Made by a program: the position numbers and the translations under genes. From NCBI RefSeq assembly GCF_032931615.1, contig NZ_CP136759.1, forward strand, positions 868,001-932,000: a DNA stretch of 64,000 bases, written 5' to 3'. Source of the stretch: Palleronia sp. LCG004 (GTDB taxonomy: Bacteria; Pseudomonadota; Alphaproteobacteria; Rhodobacterales; Rhodobacteraceae). The notes beneath the pieces are model-generated. The model saw nothing but the letters and a program-made list of their open reading frames with translations, had not been told where the DNA came from and searched no databases. This document shows positions 1 through 9,877 of the stretch, in pieces. How positions within the stretch are numbered: the first letter of the stretch is position 1; every line of letters starts with the position of its first letter.

Positions 1-868
1 TATCGACTTTCGATACCAGCAGCATTTCTTCGCAAAGAACGGCCAGCATGGCATGGGCAAGCAGCGGACCGGCGCGGATGGCGACGACATCGTGCTGCGC
101 GTTCCGGTCGGCACCGAACTCCTCGAGGAGGACGAGGAAAGCGTGATCGCCGACCTGACGGAAGTTGGCGAGCGTGTCGTTCTGGCCCGTGGCGGAAACG
201 GAGGCTGGGGGAACCTGCGGTACAAATCGTCGACCAACCAAGCCCCCCGGCGCGCGAATCCCGGCCAGCCGGGAGTGGAGCGGACGATCTGGCTGCGGTT
301 GAAACTCATCGCGGATGCGGGGCTCCTGGGACTTCCGAATGCAGGGAAATCGACCTTTCTGGCGGCAACGTCGAACGCGAGGCCCAAGATTGCGGATTAT
401 CCGTTCACGACGCTTCATCCAAATCTCGGCGTCGTGGGTGTCGACGATGCGGAGTTCGTGATGGCGGATATTCCGGGTCTCATCGCCGGGGCGAGCGAAG
501 GTCGCGGCATTGGCGACAGGTTCCTCGGCCATGTCGAAAGATGCTCGGTTCTTCTCCACCTTGTGGATGGCACTTCCGAAGATGTAGCGGCGGATTACCG
601 TACGATCATCGACGAGCTGGAGGCATATGGCGGTATCCTCGCTACGCGGCCGCGTGTCACCGCGCTCAACAAGATCGACGCTCTGGACGATGAAGAGCGA
701 CAGGCGGCGCGCGACGCCCTCGAGGAGGTCGCAGGCCCGGTCATGCTTATGTCGGGTGTCAGTCGCGAAGGTTTGACTGACGTGTTGCGCGCCGTGCGGA
801 GCGAGATTTCGGAAGACCGCCTGCGACAGCGCAAGGACGACGAAGGCGACGAGCCTTGGCACCCCTGA
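1..868 (+). CDS. obg: GTPase Obg/CgtA, 5' end cut off by the window
   Basis: Ribosome-associated GTPase needed for 50S subunit maturation and stress or growth control in the cytoplasm. Reading from base 2 gives 288 residues. The first ones belong to the glycine-rich Obg fold, and the G domain follows with G1 [10 protein letters not shown]3 DIPGL and G4 NKID. The usual family length is about 340 residues, so some 55 residues lie before the window. The highly charged C-terminal tail ([11 protein letters not shown]) is typical of alphaproteobacterial Obg. The end overlaps proB by 13 bases, so the two are probably co-transcribed; an obg-proB-proA order is common in this group. Confidence 0.96.
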   Translation, partial: IDFRYQQHFFAKNGQHGMGKQRTGADGDDIVLRVPVGTELLEEDEESVIADLTEVGERVVLARGGNGGWGNLRYKSSTNQAPRRANPGQPGVERTIWLRLKLIADAGLLGLPNAGKSTFLAATSNARPKIADYPFTTLHPNLGVVGVDDAEFVMADIPGLIAGASEGRGIGDRFLGHVERCSVLLHLVDGTSEDVAADYRTIIDELEAYGGILATRPRVTALNKIDALDDEERQAARDALEEVAGPVMLMSGVSREGLTDVLRAVRSEISEDRLRQRKDDEGDEPWHP

Positions 869-1974
869 AGCCGGAACTGAGCGATGCGCGGCGGCTGGTC
901 GTCAAGATCGGTTCGGCGCTCCTTGTCGACCGCGAGACGGGAATGCTGCGCCGCGATTGGCTGCATGCGCTTGCCGAGGACGTCGCGGAGCTGAAGTCGC
1001 GTGGCGTCGACGTGGTCCTCGTCTCCTCTGGATCGATCGCGCTCGGACGAGGTGGGCTCGACCTGGGGTCGGACGCACTGACCCTCGAACGTGCGCAGGC
1101 CGCGGCCGCCGTCGGTCAGATTCGGCTGGCCCGGGCATATGAGGAGGCTCTCGCGCCTCATGGACTTACCGCGGCGCAAATTTTACTGACTCTCGAAGAC
1201 AGCGCCGACCGGCGCCGATACCTCAACGCGCGCGCGACTCTTGCGACGCTGCTTCGGCACGGTGCGGTGCCCATCGTCAACGAGAATGACACCGTTGCGA
1301 CGGATGAAATCCGGTTCGGCGACAATGACCGTCTCGCGGCACAAATCGCGGTAACGGTTGGAGCAGATCAGCTCGTGCTGTTGTCGGATGTCGATGGCCT
1401 TTATACGGCTAATCCGCAAATCGACCCACAGGCGCGGCATATTCCTGTGGTCGAGGCGATCACGCCGGACATCGCAGCGATGGCTGGCGAGGCGGCGTCG
1501 CATCTGTCGAAGGGGGGCATGCGGACAAAGCTCATGGCGGCGCGGACGGCAACGGGTGCAGGTTGCGCGCTCGCCATCGCGAAGGGAGAGGCCGACCACG
1601 CCTTGCGCGAGCTCTGGCGCGGCGCGCGCTGTACGTGGTTCCTCGCCGATACCGATCCGCAAGCCGCGCGCAAGGCCTGGATCGCCGCGTCGAAGCCGCA
1701 GGGTGAGCTCGTCGTGGATGATGGCGCGGTCGGGGCATTGGGCTCCGGCAAATCGCTACTGCCTGCCGGTGTGGTATCGGTTACCGGAACGTTCGGGCGA
1801 GGCGACAGCGTGGCGATCCTCGATGCGAATGGCGCAGTTCTCGGTCACGGGCTGGTGCGGTACACCGCTGCCGAAGCGCGGACCATTGCGGGTCGGCGAT
1901 CCGGTGACATCGAGGCGCTGCTGGGTTATCCGGGGCGCGCGGCATTGATCCACCGCGACGACATGGTTCTGTGA
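856..1974 (+). CDS. proB: Glutamate 5-kinase
   Basis: First step of proline synthesis: phosphorylates L-glutamate to glutamyl 5-phosphate with ATP. The 372-residue protein has an N-terminal amino-acid kinase fold ([10 protein letters not shown] near residue 15, VNENDTVAT near 141, [11 protein letters not shown] near 220) and a C-terminal PUA domain from about residue 276, so it is the full-length two-domain form. The start is a TTG at 856 inside the end of obg; no better start lies downstream before the nucleotide-binding motif. It ends 7 bases before proA, so both steps of the pathway are in one operon. Confidence 0.95.
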   Translation: MAPLKPELSDARRLVVKIGSALLVDRETGMLRRDWLHALAEDVAELKSRGVDVVLVSSGSIALGRGGLDLGSDALTLERAQAAAAVGQIRLARAYEEALAPHGLTAAQILLTLEDSADRRRYLNARATLATLLRHGAVPIVNENDTVATDEIRFGDNDRLAAQIAVTVGADQLVLLSDVDGLYTANPQIDPQARHIPVVEAITPDIAAMAGEAASHLSKGGMRTKLMAARTATGAGCALAIAKGEADHALRELWRGARCTWFLADTDPQAARKAWIAASKPQGELVVDDGAVGALGSGKSLLPAGVVSVTGTFGRGDSVAILDANGAVLGHGLVRYTAAEARTIAGRRSGDIEALLGYPGRAALIHRDDMVL

Positions 1975-1981
1975 GGGCGAC

Positions 1982-3247
1982 GTGGATACATCAGAAGATA
2001 TCAATGGGATCATGGACGATATGGGGCGTCGTGCGCGCGATGCGGCGGGTATCCTGGCCATAGCATCGGCTGACGCCAAGTGCCGCGCGCTTGATCTGGC
2101 GGCCGCGAGATTGGTCGCCGCGACCGAAGAAATAGTCGAGGCGAATGCGAAGGATATGGAGTTCGCGCGTGAGAAGGGTCAGAGCCCGGCGATGCTCGAC
2201 CGACTTGCGCTCGACCCCGAACGGATCGCCGCCATTGCAGATAGCCTTCGTACTGTTGCCGTGCAGGACGATCCCGTCGGAGCGGTCCTTGCTTCATGGG
2301 AAATGCCTTCGGGTATAGGGATCGAACGGGTACGCACGCCTCTCGGAGTCGTTGGCGTCATCTATGAATCACGCCCGAACGTGACCGCCGATGCCGGGGC
2401 ACTTTGTCTCAAGTCCGGGAACGCGGTGATCCTGCGCGGTGGTTCGGAAAGCTTTCATTCCTCGCGCGCGATTCACGCATGCCTGCAATACGGATTGCAA
2501 GAAGCGGGTCTGCCCAAAGACTCGATCCAACTGGTCCCGACGCGCGACCGCGCGGCGGTTTCGCACATGCTGGGGATGACGGATGCGATAGACGTCATCG
2601 TCCCTCGAGGTGGTAAGGGTCTGGTCAGTTTGGTGCAGCGAGAGGCGAGAGTGCCGGTCTTCGCTCATCTCGAAGGGATCGTACATATCTACATCGATGC
2701 GGAAGCCGATCCAGAAATGGCGCTGAAGGTCGTACTGAATGCGAAGACACGTCGAACGGGGATCTGTGGTGCCGTCGAATGCCTGCTGATCCACGAAGCC
2801 GTCGTCGACACGATCGGGCAGGGGGTGATCCGCGCATTGATAGATGCAGGCGTTGAAGTTCGGGGTGACAGTCGGCTTGCCGGAATCGACGGTGTCCAAT
2901 CGGCTGGCGAAGAGGATTGGGGCCGCGAGTATCTTGACAACATCGTCGCGGCCCGCGTGGTCGAGGATCTTGATGCGGCGCTGGCTCATATCGCACGGTA
3001 TGGGTCTGACCACACGGATTGCATCCTGACCGAGGATGCCAAAGCGGCGGCGCGGTTCCTTAACGAAGTCGATAGCGCCATCGTGATGCACAATGCCTCG
3101 ACCCAATTCGCCGATGGGGGAGAGTTCGGGATGGGGGCCGAGATTGGCATCGCAACCGGCCGTCTTCACGCACGAGGGCCAGTCGGGGCACAGCAGCTCA
3201 CAAGCTTCAAATACAAGGTACGAGGCACGGGCGCGATTAGAAGCTAG
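1982..3247 (+). CDS. proA: Gamma-glutamyl phosphate reductase
   Basis: Second step of proline synthesis: NADPH-dependent reduction of glutamyl 5-phosphate to the semialdehyde. The 421-residue protein has the aldehyde-dehydrogenase-like fold, with the catalytic Cys at about residue 262 in TGICGAVE and the conserved segments ESRPNVT and GTGAIRS. I take the GTG at 1982, which has a GAGGGCG ribosome site just upstream; an in-frame ATG lies ten codons later. The TAG stop overlaps the stop of convergent chpT within the single tetramer CTAG (3244-3247). Confidence 0.95.
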   Translation: MDTSEDINGIMDDMGRRARDAAGILAIASADAKCRALDLAAARLVAATEEIVEANAKDMEFAREKGQSPAMLDRLALDPERIAAIADSLRTVAVQDDPVGAVLASWEMPSGIGIERVRTPLGVVGVIYESRPNVTADAGALCLKSGNAVILRGGSESFHSSRAIHACLQYGLQEAGLPKDSIQLVPTRDRAAVSHMLGMTDAIDVIVPRGGKGLVSLVQREARVPVFAHLEGIVHIYIDAEADPEMALKVVLNAKTRRTGICGAVECLLIHEAVVDTIGQGVIRALIDAGVEVRGDSRLAGIDGVQSAGEEDWGREYLDNIVAARVVEDLDAALAHIARYGSDHTDCILTEDAKAAARFLNEVDSAIVMHNASTQFADGGEFGMGAEIGIATGRLHARGPVGAQQLTSFKYKVRGTGAIRS

Positions 3248-3840
3248 GCCGAGATCGCGATCCGGCCCTCTTCCTGCATGACCGAAATACGTGCCCCCAT
3301 CTCGGCCGCGGCGTGAGCGGCAAGGGGAAAGTGGATCTCCGATGCTTGTGGCATCTCGTTGCTTTCACCGGTTGCCTGCTGCCAGAGGTCGGGTAGGTCG
3401 CGAAGCCGCTCTGCCGTGACGACGATGGCTATCCGTTGGGCTTCGGTCTCTACGGCGACCTGACCGCCAAAGGGCAGCACCGTCTCGCAGCACAGAAGAA
3501 GCAGCAGAACAAGGCGGGCCGTGTCGCGAGGCATATCGGCAGGCAGTGCCCAATCTATCTCGATCTTGCGACCCTGACCGATCGGCCGGAGGATTTCAGT
3601 CAGTTCGGCACGGGCGATCCTCTGCTCCGGGCTTGCCGCGCCGAAGGCCACGCGGAAGAGCCGGATTCGCGCATTCGCGTTTTCGACACTTTCCGTGATC
3701 AGCATGAGTTCCGGTGAATTTCCCATTCCCGACATCTGAAGAAGCTCGACACCGTTGCTGATGGCACCAAGTGGTGAAACTAGATCATGGCAGATCCGCG
3801 ATCCCAGAAGGGCGCAGATCCTGGGGTCTGTTTCGGTCAT
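3244..3840 (-). CDS. chpT: Histidine phosphotransferase ChpT
   Basis: In the alphaproteobacterial cell-cycle phosphorelay, ChpT takes phosphate from CckA and passes it to CtrA (and CpdR). The protein is 198 residues. The phospho-accepting His is seen at residue 18 in [14 protein letters not shown], a DHp-like helix start, followed by a degenerate HATPase-like C-terminal half without a complete ATP-binding set, as in known ChpT. I chose the ATG at 3840 because the reading frame upstream of it overlaps the divergent DUF3553 gene and looks like shadow sequence. The target regulator gene ctrA is in the same window at 33.2 kb. Confidence 0.85.
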   Translation of the reverse strand: MTETDPRICALLGSRICHDLVSPLGAISNGVELLQMSGMGNSPELMLITESVENANARIRLFRVAFGAASPEQRIARAELTEILRPIGQGRKIEIDWALPADMPRDTARLVLLLLLCCETVLPFGGQVAVETEAQRIAIVVTAERLRDLPDLWQQATGESNEMPQASEIHFPLAAHAAAEMGARISVMQEEGRIAISA

Positions 3841-3873
3841 GGGCAGGGTCTCTCGTCGAATGAGGTGGAAACT

Positions 3874-4050
3874 ATGTCGGATATGAACTCGTTGCTCGAA
3901 CCGGGTATGATCGTGAGGCATCCGACGCGTCCCGATTGGGGTGACGGACAGGTGCAGTCGAATATCTCGGGAATCGTCACCGTAATGTTCCAGCACGAAG
4001 GCAAGGTAGTCATCGACGGCAGCAAGATCGACCTCGTTCCGGTGTTCTGA
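3874..4050 (+). CDS. DUF3553 family small protein
   Basis: A 58-residue protein with the pattern ILEPGM-VRHP-PDWG-GQVQSNI, which I recognise as the DUF3553 family of short, SH3/Tudor-like beta-strand proteins common in alphaproteobacteria. Function unknown. The ATG at 3874 has GAGGTGG five bases upstream; the longer in-frame extension runs back into chpT and is unlikely. It is divergent from chpT with only 33 bases between the start codons, so the two probably share a regulatory region. Confidence 0.8.
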   Translation: MSDMNSLLEPGMIVRHPTRPDWGDGQVQSNISGIVTVMFQHEGKVVIDGSKIDLVPVF

Positions 4051-4197
4051 TCGGCACTGAAACGTGCCAAGGCTCCGAACTCGTATCGAATCCAAGGTTA
4101 AATTTCTGTCAATGCGGTTGAACCGCCCGCGTCTTGTCTTCGGAAGCGGTCCCGCATACGAAGAACGCAGCCTTGCGACCCCGATCCTCCGAGGGAC

Positions 4198-4962
4198 ATG
4201 ATCCAGCCGAATTTCCAGCTTTCGATGGCCAAAGATCCTGACGATCTGGCCGAAGCTCAGAGGCTGCGCTACGCGGTGTTCGTGGAAGAACTCGGCGGCG
4301 ACGGGCCGCTTGTCGATCACCTCGAACGTCGGGAGGTCGATGCTTATGATGCCGCTGCCGATCACCTGATCCTGCGCGATCTTGACCGTGATCCGGGCGA
4401 CACCGTCATCGGTGTCTACCGGATGCTGACGGATGACCGCGCGGCCGCTGCGGGTGGGTTCTACAGCGAACGTGAATACGACCTGGAACCGCTGCGTCGG
4501 ACGGGCCGGCCGCTTCTGGAGCTCGGGCGGTCTTGCCTGCATCAGAATTATCGCGGTGGCGGCGCGATGTTCGAGCTCTGGTCAGGCCTCGTGGAATACG
4601 TCCTCGAGAACAAGGTCGAGATCATGTTTGGAACGGCGTCGTTCCATGGGACAAATCTGGATGCACTCTCAAGACCTCTTTCGGCGTTGCACCGCTACTC
4701 TCTCGCGCCGCAGGAACTACGCGTGAAGGCTCGGCCGCCCTTTGGCGTGCCAATGGACCGCGATCCCGAAATGCATGTGGATCGCCTTGCAGCGATGCGG
4801 GAGGTCCCCGCCCTGATAAAGGCCTACCTGCGTCTGGGGGGGTATGTAGGCGAAGGGGCTTACGTGGACCATGCGTTCAACACGACTGATGTCTGCCTCG
4901 TCATGGATACTGCGCGCCTCAATGCGAGGCAAAGCGCGATCTACACCCGGGATCGCAAATGA
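4198..4962 (+). CDS. olsB: L-ornithine N(alpha)-acyltransferase OlsB
   Basis: First step of ornithine-lipid synthesis: transfers a 3-hydroxyacyl chain from ACP to the alpha-amino group of ornithine, giving lyso-ornithine lipid. The 254-residue protein has a GNAT-type fold with LRYAVFVEELG near residue 24, ELGRSCLHQNYRGGGAMFELW near 108 and GTASFHGT near 147. GAGGGAC lies just before the ATG. It overlaps olsA by 4 bases (ATGA), which supports the pair. The 147 bases upstream hold no clear promoter that I can name; only a weak TTAA-N7-TCAA is visible at 4098-4112. Confidence 0.88.
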   Translation: MIQPNFQLSMAKDPDDLAEAQRLRYAVFVEELGGDGPLVDHLERREVDAYDAAADHLILRDLDRDPGDTVIGVYRMLTDDRAAAAGGFYSEREYDLEPLRRTGRPLLELGRSCLHQNYRGGGAMFELWSGLVEYVLENKVEIMFGTASFHGTNLDALSRPLSALHRYSLAPQELRVKARPPFGVPMDRDPEMHVDRLAAMREVPALIKAYLRLGGYVGEGAYVDHAFNTTDVCLVMDTARLNARQSAIYTRDRK

Positions 4963-5795
4963 CATGGAACGCAGTGACACCTCCGCCGCGTCCTCGTCTC
5001 GGTCCGGCGGAATGGTTGCGGATCGGGTTTCGCGGACCGGTTCTGGTTCTCGTTGTTGGCCTTGGCCTTCTTCTGTCCCTCAGTCTCCGTCTGATTGAAC
5101 GACCAATCTACGGGTTGCACCGTCCGTTGACCCCGCATCTGACAGTCGCGGTCTGCCGGATCTCGCTTTGGGTCTTGGGCATCGGCCGAGTTGCACGAGG
5201 ACATCCGATGACCGGTCCGGGGGCGATGGTGTCGAACCACGTGTCTTGGCTCGACTGCTTTGCGCTCAACGCAGGTGGCCCGCTTTACTTCGTATCGAAG
5301 TCCGAGGTCGGAAGCTGGCCCGGGATCGGTTGGCTCGCTCATGCAACAGGGACTGTTTTCATCCGTCGCAATCCGCGTGATGCCCAAAAGCAGCGTTCGA
5401 TCTTCGAGGACCGCCTCCGCGCGGGGCACAGGCTGCTATTCTTCCCTGAGGGGACATCGACGGATGGCCGCCGCGTGCTGGATTTCAAATCAACGCTATT
5501 CGCGGCTTTCTTCATAAATGACTTTCGTCATGACATGGCGATCCAGCCGATTGCCCTGCGCTATGTCGCACCACCCGGCGCGCCCCCGACATTCTACGGC
5601 TGGTGGGGAGACATGGCATTCGGACCACATCTGTTGGACGTATTGTCGGCAAAGGCTGGGGGGCAGGTAGAGGTCATCTATCACGAACCGCTGCCTGTCG
5701 CCGCCATGGCGAACCGAAAGACGCTCGCTCAGGTTGCGACTGAAACGGTGCGTAAAGCGATCAGTGCCTCAGCCGAGCCTCGCACTGAGACCTGA
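4959..5795 (+). CDS. olsA: Lyso-ornithine lipid O-acyltransferase OlsA
   Basis: Second step of ornithine-lipid synthesis: acylates the hydroxyl group of lyso-ornithine lipid. The 278-residue protein belongs to the PlsC family, with the acyltransferase motif NHVSWLD near residue 93 and FPEGTSTDG near 163. A hydrophobic segment at about residues 25-45 anchors it to the inner membrane. Because it follows olsB with an ATGA overlap, OlsA is more likely than a general 1-acylglycerol-3-phosphate acyltransferase, although PlsC-type activity cannot be excluded. The last 27 bases overlap the convergent ThiE-like gene. Confidence 0.87.
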   Translation: MTWNAVTPPPRPRLGPAEWLRIGFRGPVLVLVVGLGLLLSLSLRLIERPIYGLHRPLTPHLTVAVCRISLWVLGIGRVARGHPMTGPGAMVSNHVSWLDCFALNAGGPLYFVSKSEVGSWPGIGWLAHATGTVFIRRNPRDAQKQRSIFEDRLRAGHRLLFFPEGTSTDGRRVLDFKSTLFAAFFINDFRHDMAIQPIALRYVAPPGAPPTFYGWWGDMAFGPHLLDVLSAKAGGQVEVIYHEPLPVAAMANRKTLAQVATETVRKAISASAEPRTET

Positions 5796-6386
5796 AAGCC
5801 GCGCAAGCGGATCGTCATCGCTCCACACTTCCTCTCCAAAGGAAACAAAATCGGTAATCTTGGAAAGGGTTGCGAGTCGTTCTTCGTTCAGACCACCTTC
5901 GGCGACGACCGGGATCTCGATCACCTCTGACCACCAGGCGAATAGCTCGTCCTGAGCCAGCGCGTCTTCTGCCGAAATGGCGCCGCCACATGGACCGAAC
6001 GTGACGTAGTCCACTCCGGCCTCGCCTGCGTTCATCCCCTCGTGCCGCGACGTGCCCGCGAAGCTACCGACGATGGCATCCGTGCCGAGCGCCTTGCGTG
6101 CAGCCCGCACGTTTCGCACCCCGTCGGACAAATGCACACCATCGAGACCCGTCCGTTCGGCAATCGCCCATTGATCGCGAATGACCAATGCCACGTCGCG
6201 GGGCTCGGTAACGGCGCGAAGCGCATCGGCCGCCCGCATCAGCCGGTCCTCGTCGCGAGTGGCGAGGTCGAGCCGAAGGCATGCCACCGCTTCGGCATCA
6301 AGCAAGCGTGCGAGCGTTTCAGGAAACGTCCCGATATCGATCTGCGGGGGCGTGATGAGATAGATCTGCGGTCTGTCGTTCGACAT
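5769..6386 (-). CDS. ThiE-like thiamine phosphate synthase family protein
   Basis: A 205-residue TIM-barrel protein of the ThiE/TenI family. Family landmarks are visible: DGVHLSD near residue 82, GSFAGTSRH near 107, VDYVTFGPCGG near 124 and VAEGGLN near 160. The substrate-binding Q-x-R-x-K strand of true thiamine phosphate synthases reads CLRLDL here, so the pyrophosphate-binding Lys is absent. No other thi gene is adjacent. It may be a second, diverged ThiE-like protein rather than the pathway enzyme. It converges on olsA with a 27-base overlap. Confidence 0.7.
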   Translation of the reverse strand: MSNDRPQIYLITPPQIDIGTFPETLARLLDAEAVACLRLDLATRDEDRLMRAADALRAVTEPRDVALVIRDQWAIAERTGLDGVHLSDGVRNVRAARKALGTDAIVGSFAGTSRHEGMNAGEAGVDYVTFGPCGGAISAEDALAQDELFAWWSEVIEIPVVAEGGLNEERLATLSKITDFVSFGEEVWSDDDPLARLSGLSARLG

Positions 6387-6475
6387 TTGGGGCCTTCGGG
6401 TCCAAGTAATCTGGCGCGCTATAGCGTGATTGTCGGCGTTTGACCACGCCGACGGTGCAGCCTAAGAGGCGTTCC

Positions 6476-7210
6476 ATGACAACTTCCAGAACTCCGGCCT
6501 GTATTCTCGTACGCCCGCAAATGGGCGAGAATATCGGCGCGGCCGCGCGCGCGATGCTCAATTTCGGGTGGACGGACATGCGCCTCGTCGATCCGCGCGA
6601 CGGGTGGCCCAACCCGCGGGCCGAAGCGCTGGCGTCGGGTGCCGTGCGCGTGCTCGATGATGCGCGCGTGGAAAAGAGCCTCGCCGAGGCGGCGGGAGAT
6701 TGTCATTTCACGTTTGCGACGACGGCGCGTCCACGCGATCTCGTCAAGCCGGTCTACACACCGGAAGAAGCGGTAAGCGAGGCACGGAGCAGGCTCGATT
6801 CGGGGCAAAAGGTCGGTTTCTTTTTCGGACCGGAGCGCGCGGGGCTAGAGAACGACGATATTGCGCAGGCGAATGCAATCGTGACCGTACCGGTCAATCC
6901 GGACTTCGCCTCACTTAATCTCGCGCAATGCGTGCTCCTCGTGGCATATGAATGGCGCAGGCAGGAGGGTGAGGGAAGCCTTCCGGTTCCCGACACGGAT
7001 CGTGCGACCGTCGAAGATATAGACCGCCTTGCCGGACATTTTGAGGAGCGTCTGGATGAAGCCGGGTTCTTCTTTCCCGCCACCAAGGCCCCTCACATGA
7101 AGCGTAGCCTGCGCAATCTCTGGTCACGCTTGCCGCTTCTTCAAAGCGATATCCAGATTCTGCACGGAGCGTTGCGGCAATTGGTGCGGCACCGCGACGG
7201 ACAGCGCTGA
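6476..7210 (+). CDS. trmJ: tRNA (cytidine/uridine-32-2'-O)-methyltransferase TrmJ
   Basis: SPOUT-class enzyme that 2'-O-methylates position 32 of the tRNA anticodon loop using SAM. The 244-residue form has the N-terminal motif RPQMGENIGAAARAM and the knotted SAM site FFFGPERAGLEN and ASLNLAQCVLLVAYEW, with a helical C-terminal extension typical of TrmJ rather than TrmL. I use the ATG at 6476 with AAGAGG upstream rather than the TTG at 6440. ctaA starts 55 bases after its end. Confidence 0.87.
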   Translation: MTTSRTPACILVRPQMGENIGAAARAMLNFGWTDMRLVDPRDGWPNPRAEALASGAVRVLDDARVEKSLAEAAGDCHFTFATTARPRDLVKPVYTPEEAVSEARSRLDSGQKVGFFFGPERAGLENDDIAQANAIVTVPVNPDFASLNLAQCVLLVAYEWRRQEGEGSLPVPDTDRATVEDIDRLAGHFEERLDEAGFFFPATKAPHMKRSLRNLWSRLPLLQSDIQILHGALRQLVRHRDGQR

Positions 7211-7265
7211 CTTGCGGGCAACGCGTGGCCCGATTAGCTTCCGCCCCGCGAAGGGAGACAGGCAG

Positions 7266-8414
7266 ATGAGCAGCACGAAGCGGTCGATCTTCGAGGAGGT
7301 CGACGATACCGCCAAATCCGTAACCCCGAAAGGCGGGATGATCGATGCGCGGCCGCGCGGCGCGCGTGGCGGCGTACGGATCTGGATGATGATCCTGTTT
7401 GCATTGGTCGTCGTCATGATCGCCGTCGGCGGGCTTACCCGGCTGACCGACAGTGGCCTCTCGATCACGGAATGGGCTCCGGTCACTGGTGCACTGCCGC
7501 CGCTGAACGAGGCTGACTGGCAGGCCGAATTCGATCTCTATCGCGAGATCCCGCAATACCAGCTCATGAATCGCGGAATGTCCCTTGAGGAATTCAAGTC
7601 GATCTACTGGTGGGAATGGGGCCACAGACAGCTCGGGCGGCTCGTCGGGCTGGTCTGGGCGCTCGGTTTCATGGGGTTCCTCGTCACCCGCAAGATCCCG
7701 CCCGGCTGGACCGGTCGGATGATCGGGATCGGAGCGCTTGGCGGTTTGCAGGGGGCGATCGGCTGGTGGATGGTAACCTCCGGCCTGCAAGGCGAGGCGC
7801 TGAGCGTCGCCTCCTATCGCCTTGCCACGCATCTGGGACTTGCCTTCATCATCCTCGGCCTCCTCGCGTGGTGGATCCTGTCGCTCGGTCGGTCGGAAGC
7901 CGAACTCATGCAGGCCAGACGCAACCGGGAGAGGCGGCTGATGGGCCTGGGGGCATGGCTCGTCGGTTTGGCCTTCACCCAGATCATTCTCGGCGCGCTG
8001 GTCGCGGGGATAGATGCGGGCCGCGGTTATACCGACTGGCCATTGATGGCCGGCGGCTTCTTCCCGCCCCAGCCCTTCGCGATCGAACCTCTCTGGCGCA
8101 ATTTCTTCGAGAATGACGGTCTGGTGCAGTTCATGCATCGAATGGCAGGGTATCTGCTCTTCGCGTTCGGCATCTTCGTCTTCCTTCGCGCCCGAAAATC
8201 ATCCCTCAAGAAGACCCGCGCCGCATTCCATGGTGTGCTCGGAATGCTGGTGCTGCAGATGGTCATCGGCATCGTGACGGTCATGCATTCCGCGCCATGG
8301 TATCTCGCGATCCTGCACCAGTTCGGGGCGGTGGTCCTCTGGGTTCTGATCCTTCGCGCGCGGTATCAGACGGCCTATCCGCGCAGCCAATCTGTCCGCG
8401 GGAACGTGCGATGA
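7266..8414 (+). CDS. ctaA: Heme A synthase CtaA
   Basis: Oxidises the C8 methyl group of heme O to give heme A for aa3-type cytochrome oxidase. The 382-residue integral membrane protein has about eight hydrophobic segments. Conserved points are GGLTRLTDSGLSITEW near residue 59, the histidine regions WGHRQLGR and THLGLAF in the first half, and MHRMAGY and LHQFGA in the second. I start at the ATG at 7266, preceded by GGGAGA, rather than 18 codons upstream. It overlaps the peptidase gene by ATGA (8411-8414). Confidence 0.95.
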   Translation: MSSTKRSIFEEVDDTAKSVTPKGGMIDARPRGARGGVRIWMMILFALVVVMIAVGGLTRLTDSGLSITEWAPVTGALPPLNEADWQAEFDLYREIPQYQLMNRGMSLEEFKSIYWWEWGHRQLGRLVGLVWALGFMGFLVTRKIPPGWTGRMIGIGALGGLQGAIGWWMVTSGLQGEALSVASYRLATHLGLAFIILGLLAWWILSLGRSEAELMQARRNRERRLMGLGAWLVGLAFTQIILGALVAGIDAGRGYTDWPLMAGGFFPPQPFAIEPLWRNFFENDGLVQFMHRMAGYLLFAFGIFVFLRARKSSLKKTRAAFHGVLGMLVLQMVIGIVTVMHSAPWYLAILHQFGAVVLWVLILRARYQTAYPRSQSVRGNVR

Positions 8415-9877
8415 ACCCCATCGAGGCGATCCTGACCCATGCGCGCGAAACGGCCGCCCTCGATCAGGTGGCCGCGCGGCTTTCGTGGGATCAGGAGACC
8501 TTCATGCCCCGAGGAGCGGCTCGACAGCGGGGCGACGAGGTCGCGGCGATGAGCGACGTATTGCACGCACGCCGGGTCGATCCGCAGATCGGAGAATGGC
8601 TTGCAGCTGCGCAACCCGAAACCGACATCGAGAAGGCGCAGCTCCACGAGGTTCGACGCGCATTCGATCGCGCCACGAAGGTGCCTGCGCGCCTTTCGGC
8701 CGAAATCGCGCGCGTGACGAGCATGGCGCAGGGGCAGTGGGCCGAGGCGCGCGAGACCGAGAATGCTGCCGACTTTCTTCCGGTTCTGGCGCGCGTCGTC
8801 GAGCTGAAACGCGAGGAGGCCCTGCATCTCTCTGATGGTCGCGATCCATACGACGCGCTTTTGGCCGAATACGAACCCGGTGCCACGGCCGATGATCTTT
8901 CGGCAATGTTCGGGGCCCTTCGACCGAGGCTCGTCGCTCTGCGGGATCGTGCATTCGGCTCCGTCCGGCAGCCTGGGCTGCTCGGTGGAACCTATGATGA
9001 GACTGTGCAGATCGCACTCGGCCGAGAGCTCGCAAAGGTCTTCGGCTACGATTTCGCGCGTGGGCGCATCGACAAGGCCGTGCATCCATTCAGCTCGGGA
9101 AGCGGCGACGACGTGCGGATCACGACACGCACCGACCCGACGGATCCGTTCAACTGCATCTACTCCACGATTCACGAAACGGGCCATGCGGGGTACGAAC
9201 AGGGAATAGACCCCGCCTATCACTTCAGTCCGATCGGAGGCGGCGTGTCGATGGGGGTGCATGAGTCGCAATCCCGCATCTACGAGAACCAGCTTGGACG
9301 CAGTCGTGCCTTCACCGGCTGGCTCCATGGCCGGATGGAGCGGGCCTTCGGCGATCTGGGGCTCGACGCCGATGCGTTCTATTGCACCGTCAACAGGCTT
9401 GGTCGGAGTTACATCCGAACCGAGTCGGACGAGGTTCAGTACAACCTTCACGTCCTTCTGCGCTTCGATCTGGAGCGCGCGCTGATAGGTGGCACTTTGG
9501 ACGTGGCCGACCTTGAAGAAGCCTGGAATACGCGGTTCAAAGCGGATTTTGGCGTCGCGGTCGATCGTCCGTCCAACGGGTTCCTGCAGGATGTGCATTG
9601 GGCGGTGGGTCTTTTCGGCTATTTTCCGACTTACACCCTCGGCAATGTCTATGCCGGTTGTCTTCACGCGGCCCTGCGACGGGATGTGCCCGATCTCGAC
9701 GTCGCCCTTGCGGAAGGAAACACGGCCCCGGCAATTTCCTGGTTGGCCGAGCGGGTTCACCGTCATGGCGGCCTCTATCCACCGCGCGAACTTATCTCCC
9801 GTGCCACGGGGGCTGAACCAAGCGAAGAGCCGCTTCTCGCGTATCTTGAGGCGAAGTTCGGTGCGCTTTATGCCTGA
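8411..9877 (+). CDS. Carboxypeptidase Taq (M32) family metallopeptidase
   Basis: Zinc-dependent cytoplasmic carboxypeptidase of the M32 family, 488 residues, close to the usual 490-510. The zinc-binding HETGH is at about residues 255-259, with the downstream HESQSRIYENQLGRS region supplying the third ligand Glu. The family's acidic GRxxKAVHPFSSG-type stretch precedes the site (GRIDKAVHPFSSG). The start is the ATG at 8411, overlapping the ctaA stop; the longer frame upstream runs within ctaA. It ends with a 10-base convergent overlap with the glycerophosphodiesterase gene. Confidence 0.93.
   Translation: MNPIEAILTHARETAALDQVAARLSWDQETFMPRGAARQRGDEVAAMSDVLHARRVDPQIGEWLAAAQPETDIEKAQLHEVRRAFDRATKVPARLSAEIARVTSMAQGQWAEARETENAADFLPVLARVVELKREEALHLSDGRDPYDALLAEYEPGATADDLSAMFGALRPRLVALRDRAFGSVRQPGLLGGTYDETVQIALGRELAKVFGYDFARGRIDKAVHPFSSGSGDDVRITTRTDPTDPFNCIYSTIHETGHAGYEQGIDPAYHFSPIGGGVSMGVHESQSRIYENQLGRSRAFTGWLHGRMERAFGDLGLDADAFYCTVNRLGRSYIRTESDEVQYNLHVLLRFDLERALIGGTLDVADLEEAWNTRFKADFGVAVDRPSNGFLQDVHWAVGLFGYFPTYTLGNVYAGCLHAALRRDVPDLDVALAEGNTAPAISWLAERVHRHGGLYPPRELISRATGAEPSEEPLLAYLEAKFGALYA

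Noticed and set aside
4107..4124. Possible Pho box upstream of olsB (CTGTCAA followed four bases later by a second repeat)
   Set aside because: The second 7-base unit (GTTGAAC) hardly matches CTGTCAT, so a PhoB site cannot be supported.
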